DNA of 53,095 bases from Deltaproteobacteria bacterium. Lineage in GTDB: Bacteria; Myxococcota_A; UBA9160; SMWR01. The translations under genes were made by a program, and so were the position numbers. This document shows, piece by piece, positions 1-7,610 of this stretch. Numbering within the stretch: the first letter of the stretch is position 1; each line of letters starts with the position of its first letter. The notes under the pieces were generated by a model. It searched no databases. It saw only the letters and a program-made list of their open reading frames with translations, and was not told the DNA's origin. The stretch spans positions 1 to 53,095 of the forward strand of contig JAFDDG010000019.1 of NCBI GenBank assembly GCA_019310965.1. The letters run 5' to 3'.

Positions 1-263
1 AGAAGGCCACTCGTAAGAAGGCCACTCGCAAGAAGGCGACTCGCAAGAAGGCGACTCGCAAGAAGAAGGCCACGCGCAAGAAGGCGACTCGCAAGAAGAA
101 GGCCACGCGCAAGAAGAAGGCCACTCGTAAGAAGGCCACTCGCAAGAAGGCGACTCGCAAGAAGAAGGCCACGCGCAAGAAGGCGACTCGCAAGAAGGCC
201 ACGCGCAAGAAGGCGACTCGCAAGAAGGCCACGCGCAAGAAGGCTCGCCGCAAGAAGGCCTAG
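1..263 (+). CDS. Lysine-rich histone H1-like repeat protein, C-terminal end (partial)
   Basis: Only the last 86 codons are in the window; the start lies upstream. Reading from base 3 to the TAG at 261-263, the protein is almost entirely a K(K)(K)ATR repeat: sixteen units of 15 or 18 nt, ending in KKARRKKA. Lysine and arginine make up about 60 percent of the visible residues and there are no acidic ones. Such tails occur in bacterial histone H1-like and AlgP-type proteins and in some HU proteins with basic C-terminal extensions, where they bind and compact DNA non-specifically. The N-terminal domain that would tell these apart is not visible. The unit is repeated at DNA level with third-position variation (GCC/GCG, ACT/ACG, CGC/CGT), which suggests slippage-driven length change. 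A strong terminator follows. Confidence 0.8.
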   Translation, partial: KATRKKATRKKATRKKATRKKKATRKKATRKKKATRKKKATRKKATRKKATRKKKATRKKATRKKATRKKATRKKATRKKARRKKA

Positions 264-301
264 GGCCAGCGGAGAGCGATCTTCTTACGGGAAGGTCCAG
301 G

Positions 302-336
302 ACCCCGGCCGGCATCTCGCCGGCCGGGGTTTCCTT
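302..336 (+). terminator. Rho-independent terminator after the H1-like gene
   Basis: A perfect 12-bp GC-rich stem (302-313 paired with 319-330) with loop ATCTC is followed by a pyrimidine-rich TTTCCTTCTT stretch. It lies 38 bases after the TAG of the basic repeat gene and 70 bases before rpoZ, so it should separate the two transcripts. Confidence 0.85.
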
Positions 337-401
337 CTTCTGGGGGCTCGCTACGTTCGCGGCTCGCCGACTCCACTCCCCTCGGGGAACGAGGTTCTCC
401 C

Positions 402-611
402 ATGGCTCGTGTCACTGTCGAAGACTGCATGAAGGTCGTGCCCAACCGGTTTCATCTGGTGCAGATGGCCTCCATCCGCACCAAGCAGCTGAAGAAGGGC
501 GCACGGGCGTTGGTGCAGAGCGAGGAGAACAAGGAGGTCGTGATGTCGCTGCGCGAGATCGCGGCCGGCTTCATCCAGCCGGACTATCCGGCCGAGGAAG
601 CCGAAGACTAG
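402..611 (+). CDS. rpoZ: DNA-directed RNA polymerase omega subunit
   Basis: A 69-residue protein starting MARVTVEDC with the RpoZ core: the [12 protein letters not shown] segment and the A-R-ALV stretch that wraps the beta-prime C-terminus, then an acidic tail EEAED. Omega helps beta-prime fold and join the polymerase, and usually supports (p)ppGpp response. The length fits short deltaproteobacterial forms (about 65-90). In many bacteria rpoZ sits with gmk and spoT; here it stands alone between an H1-like gene and a convergent kinase gene, with terminators on both sides, so it is probably a single-gene transcript. The ATG is preceded by GAGG at 391-394. Confidence 0.93.
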   Translation: MARVTVEDCMKVVPNRFHLVQMASIRTKQLKKGARALVQSEENKEVVMSLREIAAGFIQPDYPAEEAED

Positions 612-623
612 GTCGGCTGTGCT

Positions 624-648
624 CGGGCCCTTCGGGCCCGCTTTCCGC
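624..648. terminator. Hairpin between convergent rpoZ and sensor kinase genes
   Basis: CGGGCCC-TTC-GGGCCCG at 624-640 is a perfect 7-bp stem with a 3-base loop, followed by CTTTCC. It begins 13 bases after the rpoZ stop, so it is a plausible rpoZ terminator and possibly bidirectional. There is no long U tract. Confidence 0.6.
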
Positions 649-754
649 TCAACCCGATGGGCCAGCGCCGGCTGGTGTGACGCGACATCTCGCCGTGGCG
701 CCTGCGGCCATGCGCCGGCTCGCCCCGCGTGGGTCGGCTTGGGGTCCGGCTGGG

Positions 755-2050
755 TCAGCCGACGATCTGGACGGGCAGCGAGAAGGTGACCGTGGTGCCG
801 TGACCGATCTCGCTCGACAGCTGGATGTCGCCGTCGAGCAGAACGACGAGGTCGCGGACCAGGGCGAGGCCGAGACCGGAGCCGGAGTAGCGAGCGGACG
901 AGCCCTCGTCGACCTGGAAGAACTCGTCGAAGACGGCGCCGCGATCGTCGGCGGCGATGCCGATGCCGCTGTCCGCGATCTCGCAGTGGAGTCGCTCCTC
1001 CTCGATCCAGGAGCGGATCGTGATCTTGCCGCCGGGCGTGAACTTGACGGCGTTGTCGAGCAGGAGGAAGACGATCTGATTGATCTTGGCCAGGTCCGTG
1101 CGGATCTTCGGAAAGTGCTCGTCGAGCTGGTGCTCGATGCTGAGGCGCTTCTGGGAGGCGGTGTCCTGTACGCTGAAGATCGCCTCGTCGACCGTCTCCC
1201 GGAAGTTGACGTCCTGACGCTCGACCGGCAGTTCGCCCTGCTTGACGCGCCACAGGTCGAGGATGTTCTGCAGGGTGCGCAGAAAGCCGGTGCCGTCGTC
1301 TAGCGCGTTGCGCAGGCTCTGCTTGGCTCCCTCGGACAGGGCGTCGTTTTCGTTGGTCAGCACCGAGATGATGGCTTCGATGATGCTGTTGAGCGGCGTG
1401 CGCAGCTCGCGGGACATGCGGTCGATGAAGTCGGTCTTCAGCTTTTCGATCTTGCCGAGGCGTTCATTGCTGCGCAGCAACTCGATGTCCTGGGCGAAGA
1501 GCGTCTCGGAGAGCTTGAGGATCTCCTCGCTCTTCTCCTCGGTGCCTTGTTCGGCGGTCTGGACGCGCTCTTCGACGCTGACGAAGCCCTCGGCCATGTG
1601 TGCGTGATCGAAGCGCAGCGCCAGCGTCTCCACGAGTTGTCCGATCGCCGCCTGTCGCGTGGCATCCAGGGGCTCGGGGGATCCCACGGCGAGTACGCCG
1701 TGCACACGTCCTTCGCAGATCAGCGGGTGCATGACCAAGCCGGCGGCGGCGCGTTCGCCCAGCTGCGGGTCCGGCGCGAACGACGAGATCCCTGCGGCGG
1801 ACAGCGCCTCCTGGACCTGCGGCGTGATCGAGGCGGCGATCTGCTTGGCGGTATCAGCGGAGTCGAAGCCGGCGGCTGCACGCAGCGGCGGCAGCTCGTT
1901 CTGGGACGTGAGCTCCGGCGAGCCGACGAAGAGCAGCGCGATGCCCGCCCCGGCGTGGTCCAAGACGTTCGCCGTCGCCGCTCGCGCGGCCGCGGCGAGC
2001 TGCCGGGCGCGTGAGGCCGGTGCGCCGTTGTCTTGCGATTCCAAGCCCAA
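755..2050 (-). CDS. GAF-domain sensor histidine kinase lacking the phosphoacceptor His
   Basis: A 431-residue cytoplasmic protein with no membrane segment. Residues about 15-150 look like a GAF sensor domain, 155-205 a helical linker, 205-270 a HisKA dimerisation domain and 315-428 a HATPase_c domain. The ATP site looks intact: N box LLLDNAVKF near 331, G1 DSGIGI near 360, F box FDEFFQVD near 374 and G2 GSGLGLAL near 390. The H box, normally MSHELRTPLN, reads MSRELRTPLN, so the phosphoacceptor His is Arg214 (codon CGC). It may be a pseudokinase, an allosteric partner or a phosphatase. The start is TTG at 2050 with GGAGGG seven bases upstream. It lies 16 nt after the pilU stop and is probably cotranscribed with it. 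No response regulator is adjacent. Confidence 0.85.
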   Translation of the reverse strand: MGLESQDNGAPASRARQLAAAARAATANVLDHAGAGIALLFVGSPELTSQNELPPLRAAAGFDSADTAKQIAASITPQVQEALSAAGISSFAPDPQLGERAAAGLVMHPLICEGRVHGVLAVGSPEPLDATRQAAIGQLVETLALRFDHAHMAEGFVSVEERVQTAEQGTEEKSEEILKLSETLFAQDIELLRSNERLGKIEKLKTDFIDRMSRELRTPLNSIIEAIISVLTNENDALSEGAKQSLRNALDDGTGFLRTLQNILDLWRVKQGELPVERQDVNFRETVDEAIFSVQDTASQKRLSIEHQLDEHFPKIRTDLAKINQIVFLLLDNAVKFTPGGKITIRSWIEEERLHCEIADSGIGIAADDRGAVFDEFFQVDEGSSARYSGSGLGLALVRDLVVLLDGDIQLSSEIGHGTTVTFSLPVQIVG

Positions 2051-2066
2051 GGGGCCGCCCTCCGCG

Positions 2067-3206
2067 CTAGAAGCGCTCGTCCGACTCGATTTCGAACGGG
2101 CCGAGAGCCCGTTCTTCGTCGTCTACCGCCTCGGGGTCCGCCCCTTCCAGGGCGAGCTTCGTCTTGAAGTCGGCCGCGTTGGACGCCGCCGTGAGGGCAG
2201 TCTCGATCGAAATCTTGCTCGCGCGCACCAGGTCGAGAAGGTGCTGATCGAAGGTCTGCATGGATTCGCCGCGGCTCATGTAGTCGGCGATCTCGTGCGT
2301 CTTGGCGGGGTCCTTGATGCACTCGCGAATGCTGCGCGTGGTGCGCATGATCTCCATGGCGGGTACCCGCGCCGACTGTTTCTTGGTCGGAAGCAGGCGC
2401 AGCGAGACGATGGCCTGCATGTTCTCGGCGAGACGCGCACGCACGTTCAGCTGCTCCTCGGTCGGGAAGAACGAGACCAGCCGGTTGATGGTGGACGAGA
2501 CGTCGCTGGTATGGATCGACGAGAAGACCAGGTGCCCCGTCTCCGCGGCTTTGAGCGACGTGTCGACGGTCTCGTGGTCGCGCATCTCGCCGACCATGAT
2601 CACGTCCGGATCCTGTCGCAGTGCCGAGTGAAGGGCGTTCGGGAAGGAGGCGGTGTCGGTTCCGATCTCCCGCTGGGTGATGATGCTCTTGTCGTGGGTG
2701 AAGACGAACTCGATCGGATCTTCGATCGTGACGATCTTGGCCTTGCGGGTCTTGTTGATCTCCTCGACGAGGGTTGCGAGCGTGGTCGACTTGCCCATGC
2801 CGGTGGCGCCGGTGACGAGCACGTAGCCCCGCCGCAGGGTCGCCAGGTCGCGCATGCTGCCGGGCAGGTTCAGCTCTTCGAAGCTGCGTACCTGGAGCGG
2901 GATGACCCGCAGCACGATGTTGTGGAAGCGGCGCTGCCGCGAGATGTTTACGCGGAAGCGGCCCTCGCCGGGTAGCTCGAAGGCCAGGTCCAGCTCGTTG
3001 AAATCGTCGTCGAGGCTGCGCGGGTCCGCCTCCATGAGCATCCCTGCGATGGCCTCGGTGTCCTTGGCGGTGAGTACCTTGTAGCGGAGTTCGACGAGGT
3101 CGCCGTGGAATCGGTAGAGCGGCAGATAGCCCACCTGGAGGTGGATGTCGGACGCCCCCTTCTCGATTCCGAGTCGGAGCAGCCGATAGAGCTTCTCGCG
3201 TTCCAT
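2067..3206 (-). CDS. pilU: Type IV pilus retraction ATPase, PilT/PilU family
   Basis: A 379-residue secretion-type ATPase powering pilus retraction and twitching. Visible parts: an N-terminal PAS-like domain (ASDIHLQVGYLP near 18-29), Walker A GATGMGKST at 133-141, an Asp-box segment IEDPIEF at 161-167, Walker B DPDVIMVGEMRD at 199-210 and a His box HLVFSSIHTSD at 225-235. The C-terminal MQTFDQHL is more like PilU than PilT, which usually ends shorter, so I favour PilU with moderate confidence. Reading can extend upstream to 3425, but the ATG at 3206 has a GGAGGTG ribosome site and starts at the family's usual MEREKLYRLL, and a longer form would overlap the divergent gene. No other pilus gene is in the window. 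Confidence 0.9.
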   Translation of the reverse strand: MEREKLYRLLRLGIEKGASDIHLQVGYLPLYRFHGDLVELRYKVLTAKDTEAIAGMLMEADPRSLDDDFNELDLAFELPGEGRFRVNISRQRRFHNIVLRVIPLQVRSFEELNLPGSMRDLATLRRGYVLVTGATGMGKSTTLATLVEEINKTRKAKIVTIEDPIEFVFTHDKSIITQREIGTDTASFPNALHSALRQDPDVIMVGEMRDHETVDTSLKAAETGHLVFSSIHTSDVSSTINRLVSFFPTEEQLNVRARLAENMQAIVSLRLLPTKKQSARVPAMEIMRTTRSIRECIKDPAKTHEIADYMSRGESMQTFDQHLLDLVRASKISIETALTAASNAADFKTKLALEGADPEAVDDEERALGPFEIESDERF

Positions 3207-3384
3207 CGTTGGCACCACCTCCACACGCAAGTCTCCGCCCCAGCGGGGACCTCGGGATGTGTATCGGTCGTTGGCGGTTGCCCTTGACCGTGAACTTCCG
3301 GAGCGGTTACCGCGTCCCAGCTCGGCGGGGCCCCTCGGACTTTTCGCTACACTGCGAGTGGCCGATTCCAGGGAGACTGCACGA

Positions 3385-3921
3385 GTGCAGAGTCGATCCA
3401 AGCACCGCCCGATCCTGCGCCGCATCGGGCTCGGCGCGGCTTTGGCGCTCGTCTGTGCCGCCGGCCAGGCAGCGGGCGAGCCCGCTGCGGAGCCGGAGGT
3501 CGGCGCGGTCTCGCTGGATCAGCTGCTGCGTCTGCCCACGGGCAGCGGTTTCGGCTCTCAGCTCGACCGGCGCGCGGGTTTCACCAAGTCCGAGTGGGAG
3601 ACGCGCTTTCGGGAGGCCGGCGCCGCGCGCGCCGACGCCGAGAGCGCCATCGCGCGCACCCGCGCCGCAATCGAGAAGAAGGCGGCCGAGGAGGGCGGGG
3701 GCCAGTGGCGCATGGCGATGCCGGGGATGGGCAATGTCGAGGAGGCGCGCGAGCCGGGCAGCGCGCCGCTCGATTACAGGCTCACCCAGACGCTGCGCCG
3801 CAATCGCGAAGAGCTGGCCCGTGCCGAGCGTCAGATTCAGGACCTCGTGGTCGAGGCAAACCTGGCCTCGGTGCCTGACGAGTGGCGTGGACGGCCCACC
3901 GACCTGGAGGCGCCGCATTAG
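3385..3921 (+). CDS. Small exported protein with charged helical region
   Basis: I do not recognise the family. The chosen GTG at 3385 has GGGAGA eight bases upstream and gives a 178-residue protein whose N-terminus is a classical signal peptide: basic stretch SRSKHRPILRR, then GLGAALALVCAAGQAAG ending in an AxA-type cleavage site. After that come a segment LDQLLRLPTGSGF and two charged, Ala/Glu/Arg-rich stretches (about 70-105 and 135-165) likely to be helical or coiled coil, separated by a Gly/Met-rich loop. It has no cysteines outside the signal and no enzymatic motif. It is divergent from pilU across 178 bp. A periplasmic structural or adaptor role is possible but unproven. Confidence 0.65.
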   Translation: MQSRSKHRPILRRIGLGAALALVCAAGQAAGEPAAEPEVGAVSLDQLLRLPTGSGFGSQLDRRAGFTKSEWETRFREAGAARADAESAIARTRAAIEKKAAEEGGGQWRMAMPGMGNVEEAREPGSAPLDYRLTQTLRRNREELARAERQIQDLVVEANLASVPDEWRGRPTDLEAPH

Positions 3922-3956
3922 CGGGTTGCTGAAATGGCTCGGCGAGTGGTGCCAGG

Positions 3957-4075
3957 GCCGGGTGCGAAGGCGGTGTCGTGCTCATGCGCCGGCGCCCCGC
4001 GTGCCCGCGCCGAAGATGCGAAGCGCCTGAATTGGGGCACCTCTGCTTCCGCGCGCCACCGCCTTCGCACCCGGC
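3957..4075. repeat. Long-range inverted repeat in a non-coding stretch
   Basis: The 325 bases between the gene ending at 3921 and the gene ending at 4247 hold no convincing gene. A perfect 19-bp inverted repeat has arms 3957-3975 and 4057-4075 enclosing 81 bases that are themselves GC-rich and partly self-complementary. As RNA it would fold into a large branched hairpin. It could be a transcription end for the + strand gene, a structured RNA, or the relic of a small mobile element; sequence alone does not decide. Confidence 0.5.
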
Positions 4076-4142
4076 ACGCCGCCTCCGGGGCATTCGTCGG
4101 GAGATTTCGCGCCCCGCCAAGGTGTGCGGTTAGTCAGCCGAT

Positions 4143-4231
4143 GGGGACGGTGTTGCCTTCTTGCCTTTTCTACGCACACCCGCCTTCCCAGACGACAGGC
4201 CCTGAAAAAGCAAGAAGGCAACACCGTCCCC
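4143..4231. repeat. REP-like palindromic repeat, copy 1
   Basis: Arms 4143-4164 and 4210-4231 are perfect 22-base inverted copies beginning GGGGACGGTGTTGC, separated by 45 bases. The same arm, with one transition, occurs again at 18496-18552. The element lies between two convergent genes. Dispersed palindromes of this sort, in some genomes mobilised by REP-associated tyrosine transposases, are widespread in high-GC bacteria; no transposase is present here. Confidence 0.75.
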
Positions 4232-4246
4232 GCAGGGCTCGCGCCG

Positions 4247-5428
4247 CTAGGGCTCCGGGTGGAGCCAGCGACGGGCCGTGGGCAGGAAGGCGAAGGCGGG
4301 CAGGGCGAAGGCTGCCGTGAGCGCGAAGTAGCCGGCGTAGCCGATGGCTTCGGTGATGGCGCCGGACGGAATCTTGAGCAGCGAGCCCGCCAGGTTGTAG
4401 ATGGCGGTGAGCAGCGCGTATTGCACTGCGGCGTGCTCCTTCTCGCAGATGCGCATCAGGAAGGACATGAACGCAACGCCGGCCATTCCGGCGCAGAAGG
4501 ATTCCGCCAGCGATGCGGCATAGATCGCTGGGCGGCTGCCATCCGCATACGCCGCCACCACCGCGTAGCCGACGTTCGACAACAGGGCGAGCCCCCCTGC
4601 GCCGAGCAGTGCGCGGCCGATGCCGATGCGCGAGACGATGCTGCCCGCAATCCACGCGCCGACGATCACGACGAGCCCGCCCGCCATGCCCGAGACCAGG
4701 CCGACCTCTTCCTCCGTCAGGCCCTGATCGTTCCAGAACGTGGTGATCATCGGGCCCATGGCGCTGTCGCCGATGCGGTAGAGCAGCACGAAGGCGAAGA
4801 CCCCCCAGGCACCGCTGCGGGACAGCCAGCGCCGCAGTGCGGTCCACGTCTCGCGGCGCGCTTCCAGTGGCACCTCGACTCGTGGCATCGCCAGCACGCA
4901 GATTGCCATCATGGCCTGGAGCGCCGCGGCGACGATCCAGGTGCCGCTCCAGTCGAGGAAGCGCGGCAGGAAGAAGAGCCCATTGGCGAGCCCGACCATG
5001 CCGATGCGGTAGCCAGTCATGCGCATGGCGTTCGCCGGGCCCTCGTCTCCGGTGTCGACCAGCCCGATGGTGAACGCGTCGATGGCGATGTCCTGCGTGG
5101 CCGACGCGGCACAGTAGACCGTCAGGGCGACCCACACCCAGGTGAGCAGGCGGCTTTCGTCGAAGCCGGACAACGCCAACAGTCCGGCCGCCATCGCGAG
5201 CTGCGCGCCGGAGATCCAGTGGCTCCGCTGCCCGAAGCGGTCGACGAGCGGCGACCAGAACACCTTCAGCGACCAGAGGAGGGAGAGCCCCGCGACGAAG
5301 CCGATCTCGGTGAGGGAAACGCCGAGGTCGCGCAGGAAGTACGGCCAGAGCCCGGTGAAGACCCCCATCGGGAAACCTTCGACCACGTAGACCACGGCAA
5401 TGACGAACAGCTTCCGCCGCAGCGACAC
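4247..5428 (-). CDS. AmpG-like major facilitator permease
   Basis: A 393-residue protein with about twelve hydrophobic segments starting from a GTG at 5428. The N-terminal GFPMGVFTGLWPYFL, the cytoplasmic DRFGQRSHWI loop after TM2 and the TM4 motif ATQDIAIDAFTIGL are typical of AmpG/acetyl-CoA-transporter-type MFS members, which import anhydromuropeptides in Gram-negative bacteria. E. coli AmpG is about 490 residues because of two extra helices; this protein is shorter, as in many AmpG homologues with broader or unknown substrates. An amidase at 10.3 kb and murJ at 22.9 kb also concern the cell wall, but neither is linked. The substrate remains an inference. Confidence 0.8.
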   Translation of the reverse strand: MSLRRKLFVIAVVYVVEGFPMGVFTGLWPYFLRDLGVSLTEIGFVAGLSLLWSLKVFWSPLVDRFGQRSHWISGAQLAMAAGLLALSGFDESRLLTWVWVALTVYCAASATQDIAIDAFTIGLVDTGDEGPANAMRMTGYRIGMVGLANGLFFLPRFLDWSGTWIVAAALQAMMAICVLAMPRVEVPLEARRETWTALRRWLSRSGAWGVFAFVLLYRIGDSAMGPMITTFWNDQGLTEEEVGLVSGMAGGLVVIVGAWIAGSIVSRIGIGRALLGAGGLALLSNVGYAVVAAYADGSRPAIYAASLAESFCAGMAGVAFMSFLMRICEKEHAAVQYALLTAIYNLAGSLLKIPSGAITEAIGYAGYFALTAAFALPAFAFLPTARRWLHPEP

Positions 5429-5531
5429 GCCTCACCCCCGGGCGGCAGTGTAGGCACACCGCGCTCGACGTGCGCGCGCGGGCTCGCTAAAGTCGCGCCC
5501 GCTCGCGTAGGAGCGGCGGAGGCAATTTCGG

Positions 5532-5660
5532 ATGGATGACGAGTCCCGTGGCAAGGTCGACCTCACCAGCGTTCTCTACGTCGTGGGCGGCATTCCGGCC
5601 CTGGTGGCGTTTCTGGTGATCGTGTTCTCGCTCACCCACGCCTGCAACATCCCCGCCTGA
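5532..5660 (+). CDS. 42-residue single-span membrane protein
   Basis: A short gene with good local support. ATG at 5532 is preceded by GGAGG at 5518-5522, nine bases away, and the frame runs to TGA at 5658-5660. The product begins MDDESRGKVDLTSVLYVVGG, continues with a hydrophobic span of about 22 residues (IPALVAFLVIVFSL) and ends THACNIPA. The acidic N-terminus followed by one membrane helix predicts a short N-terminal tail and a tiny C-terminus with a single Cys. Codon use is GC-rich like its neighbours. It is divergent from the AmpG-like gene (starts 104 bases apart). The function is unknown; it could be a small subunit or regulator of a membrane complex. Confidence 0.6.
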   Translation: MDDESRGKVDLTSVLYVVGGIPALVAFLVIVFSLTHACNIPA

Positions 5661-5815
5661 GTCGCGGCTGCCGCCGCGCTGCCGCTTCTCGTACCCGCAA
5701 CAGTCGCTTCATCTCCCCGCAAGCGCGCCTCTTCCTGCCCTGCTTCACTAATTTCCCCTTTATTTTCGTACGGTTGACTCAATGACGCCGGCCCGGGTGC
5801 CGATGCACCCCTCTG

Positions 5816-6541
5816 ATGGTGATTTCAACACATCGGGGTGCATGGCGGCGGCTCGGGCTCGCGCTCGGCGGTCTGCTACTGGGTCTGGGCTGCGCCACGG
5901 CTCCGGTGGGCACGCTCGGCTACGACTACTTCGTCGCGCCGGCCAGCAACGACCCCTGGACGGGCAAGATCCAGCGCTGGCAGGCCCGCGAGCGCAACGA
6001 CTCGCTCGAGGACGCGATGTCGCCGGTGGCGGCGGGCCCCGCTTCGGTGGCCGATCCCGGCGAAGTGTCGCTGCAGGCGGCCGGGGTGCCCGCCCGCCTG
6101 CACGCCAAGTACGCGGCGTTTCGGTCCGAGCAGAAACGCGCGCAGGCGCGCCGGGTCGCGGAATGGATCCAGACGCAAGCGCAGGAGCATTACGTCGCCG
6201 ACGGGCCCATCGACCGCTGGGCGACCTTCGCCGAGACGCTGCGCGAGAACGGCGACGATTGCGACGGCCTCGAGCTGTTGACCTTTCACATGCTGCGCGA
6301 GATCGGTTTCGAGGCCCGTGAAGTGTATCGCGCCGTCGTCTATCGCCGCAGCGACGGCCAACACCACATGGTCACGCTGTGGTTCGAAGATCAGAAGGAC
6401 CCGTGGGTGATCGATCCCACCGGTGCCATGACCAGCGGCATGCCGCGCATGTCGGAGCTGCCGGGCTGGGCCCCGCTCAAGGTATTCAGCGTCGACGAGA
6501 ACTTCTCGGTCGAACGCAGCCGCGCCATCGCGTCCCGCTGA
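5816..6541 (+). CDS. Lipoprotein with transglutaminase-like cysteine domain
   Basis: A 241-residue protein. Residues 1-26 form a lipoprotein signal: basic start, hydrophobic LGLALGGLLLGLG and lipobox LGLGC with Cys26. The C-terminal half carries a transglutaminase/BTLCP-like catalytic arrangement: Cys149 in GDDCDGLELL, a His at 183-184 in GQHHMVTLWF and Asp200 in WVIDPTG. Members of this superfamily cleave or crosslink proteins; a periplasmic protease-like or peptide-processing role facing the envelope is plausible. The start codon is uncertain because no strong ribosome site precedes 5816, but the signal peptide demands a start close to it. The gene stands alone, with 78 bases before the next gene on the same strand. 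Confidence 0.75.
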   Translation: MVISTHRGAWRRLGLALGGLLLGLGCATAPVGTLGYDYFVAPASNDPWTGKIQRWQARERNDSLEDAMSPVAAGPASVADPGEVSLQAAGVPARLHAKYAAFRSEQKRAQARRVAEWIQTQAQEHYVADGPIDRWATFAETLRENGDDCDGLELLTFHMLREIGFEAREVYRAVVYRRSDGQHHMVTLWFEDQKDPWVIDPTGAMTSGMPRMSELPGWAPLKVFSVDENFSVERSRAIASR

Positions 6542-6619
6542 CTCACCCCCCATTTCCCACCCGGCAGACCGGGCAGGGTCGCTGGCCGCGCTCGGCCGGC
6601 ACCCTGCTAGGCTGCCGGC

Positions 6620-7603
6620 GTGAATGAGCGCTTGCATCCGATCGAGGCTTCGGCGCTGCACGCCCGCAGGGAGCGTGTGTTTCTGGTGCTCGCCGGGATT
6701 TTTCTCGGCGCCATGGCAATGCTCAACATCTTGGGCATCACCAAATTCATCCACCTGGGTCCGCTGGAGGTCGCGGTGGGTGTGCTGCCGTACCCGCTGA
6801 CATTCCTGTGCACGGATCTGATCAGTGAGCTCTACGGTCGCGCGCGCGCGAACTTCGTGGTGTTCACCGGTTTGTTGGTCAACCTGTTGGTGCTGGGCTT
6901 CGTGTGGGCCGGCGACGCGGCGCCCTCCATCGCGTTCCAGACGCCGCTGCAGCGCATCGTTACCCTCGACACCGTGCCGGTGACCGGTGCCGAGGGCACG
7001 GTGCTCCGCGATCCGGAGAGCGGTGCCCCGCTCCTGCGTCCGGCGGTGGCACAGCTCGATGCTCAGAAACGACCGCGGCGGGCAGCGGACGGCACGCCGT
7101 TGCTGCGCCCCGTCGAGCATTTCGCGCTGGCGCCGGTCGAGAACGAGCCGTCCGCGCTGCGACTCGTCGATGCCGATACCGGACAGCCGGTGTTGCGGGA
7201 GGACACGCTCTTCGGACGCATCGCCGCATCCACGCGCCAGGCGGTGCTGGCCAGCATGATCGCCTACCTGTTTGCCCAATTCGTCGATGTCTGGCTCTTC
7301 CACTTCTGGAAGCGGGCGACGCGAGGTCGCCATCTCTGGCTGCGCAACAACGGCTCGACGCTGGTGTCGCAGCTCGTCGACACCGTGTGCGTCGTAACGG
7401 TGACCTTCTGGGCCTCCATCGCCGCGGGCGAGGTGCCCTTGTCCCAGGTGCTCGCCTGGATCGGCGGTGGCTACGCCTTCAAGCTCATCGTGGCGCTCCT
7501 CGACACGGGGCCGTTCTACCTGGGCGTGCGAGTGCTCTCCCGCTACCTCGAGATCGACCCGCTGCGCGAGCACGACGCGGACGCCGAAGAGGCCGCCTTC
7601 TAG
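6620..7603 (+). CDS. yhhQ: Queuosine precursor transporter family protein with a large insert
   Basis: A 327-residue membrane protein of the YhhQ/VUT family, which takes up 7-cyano- or 7-aminomethyl-7-deazaguanine for queuosine. Family marks: ILGITKFIHLGPLEVAVGVLPYPLTF near 37-62, the TDLISELYGR motif at 65-74, the later ASMIAYLFAQFVDVWLFHFWK near 211-231 and the LRNNGSTLVSQLVDT motif near 241-255. It starts with GTG at 6620. Family members usually have about 220-240 residues; here about 85-100 hydrophilic residues (98-197) are inserted between two membrane segments, with three similar stretches of the kind ESGAPLLRP, ADGTPLLRP and DTGQPVLRE. The insert is in frame and GC-matched, so it is probably part of the protein. 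It is convergent with the next gene, 7 bases apart. Confidence 0.85.
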   Translation: MNERLHPIEASALHARRERVFLVLAGIFLGAMAMLNILGITKFIHLGPLEVAVGVLPYPLTFLCTDLISELYGRARANFVVFTGLLVNLLVLGFVWAGDAAPSIAFQTPLQRIVTLDTVPVTGAEGTVLRDPESGAPLLRPAVAQLDAQKRPRRAADGTPLLRPVEHFALAPVENEPSALRLVDADTGQPVLREDTLFGRIAASTRQAVLASMIAYLFAQFVDVWLFHFWKRATRGRHLWLRNNGSTLVSQLVDTVCVVTVTFWASIAAGEVPLSQVLAWIGGGYAFKLIVALLDTGPFYLGVRVLSRYLEIDPLREHDADAEEAAF

Positions 7604-7610
7604 CGTCGGC

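Noticed and set aside
1..260. Possible CRISPR array
   Set aside because: The repeats are uninterrupted 15/18-nt codon repeats with no spacers and read as one frame.
3285..3310. GTAACC box upstream of pilU
   Set aside because: The bases at the -10 position read GTCA, not CGTA or a close match.
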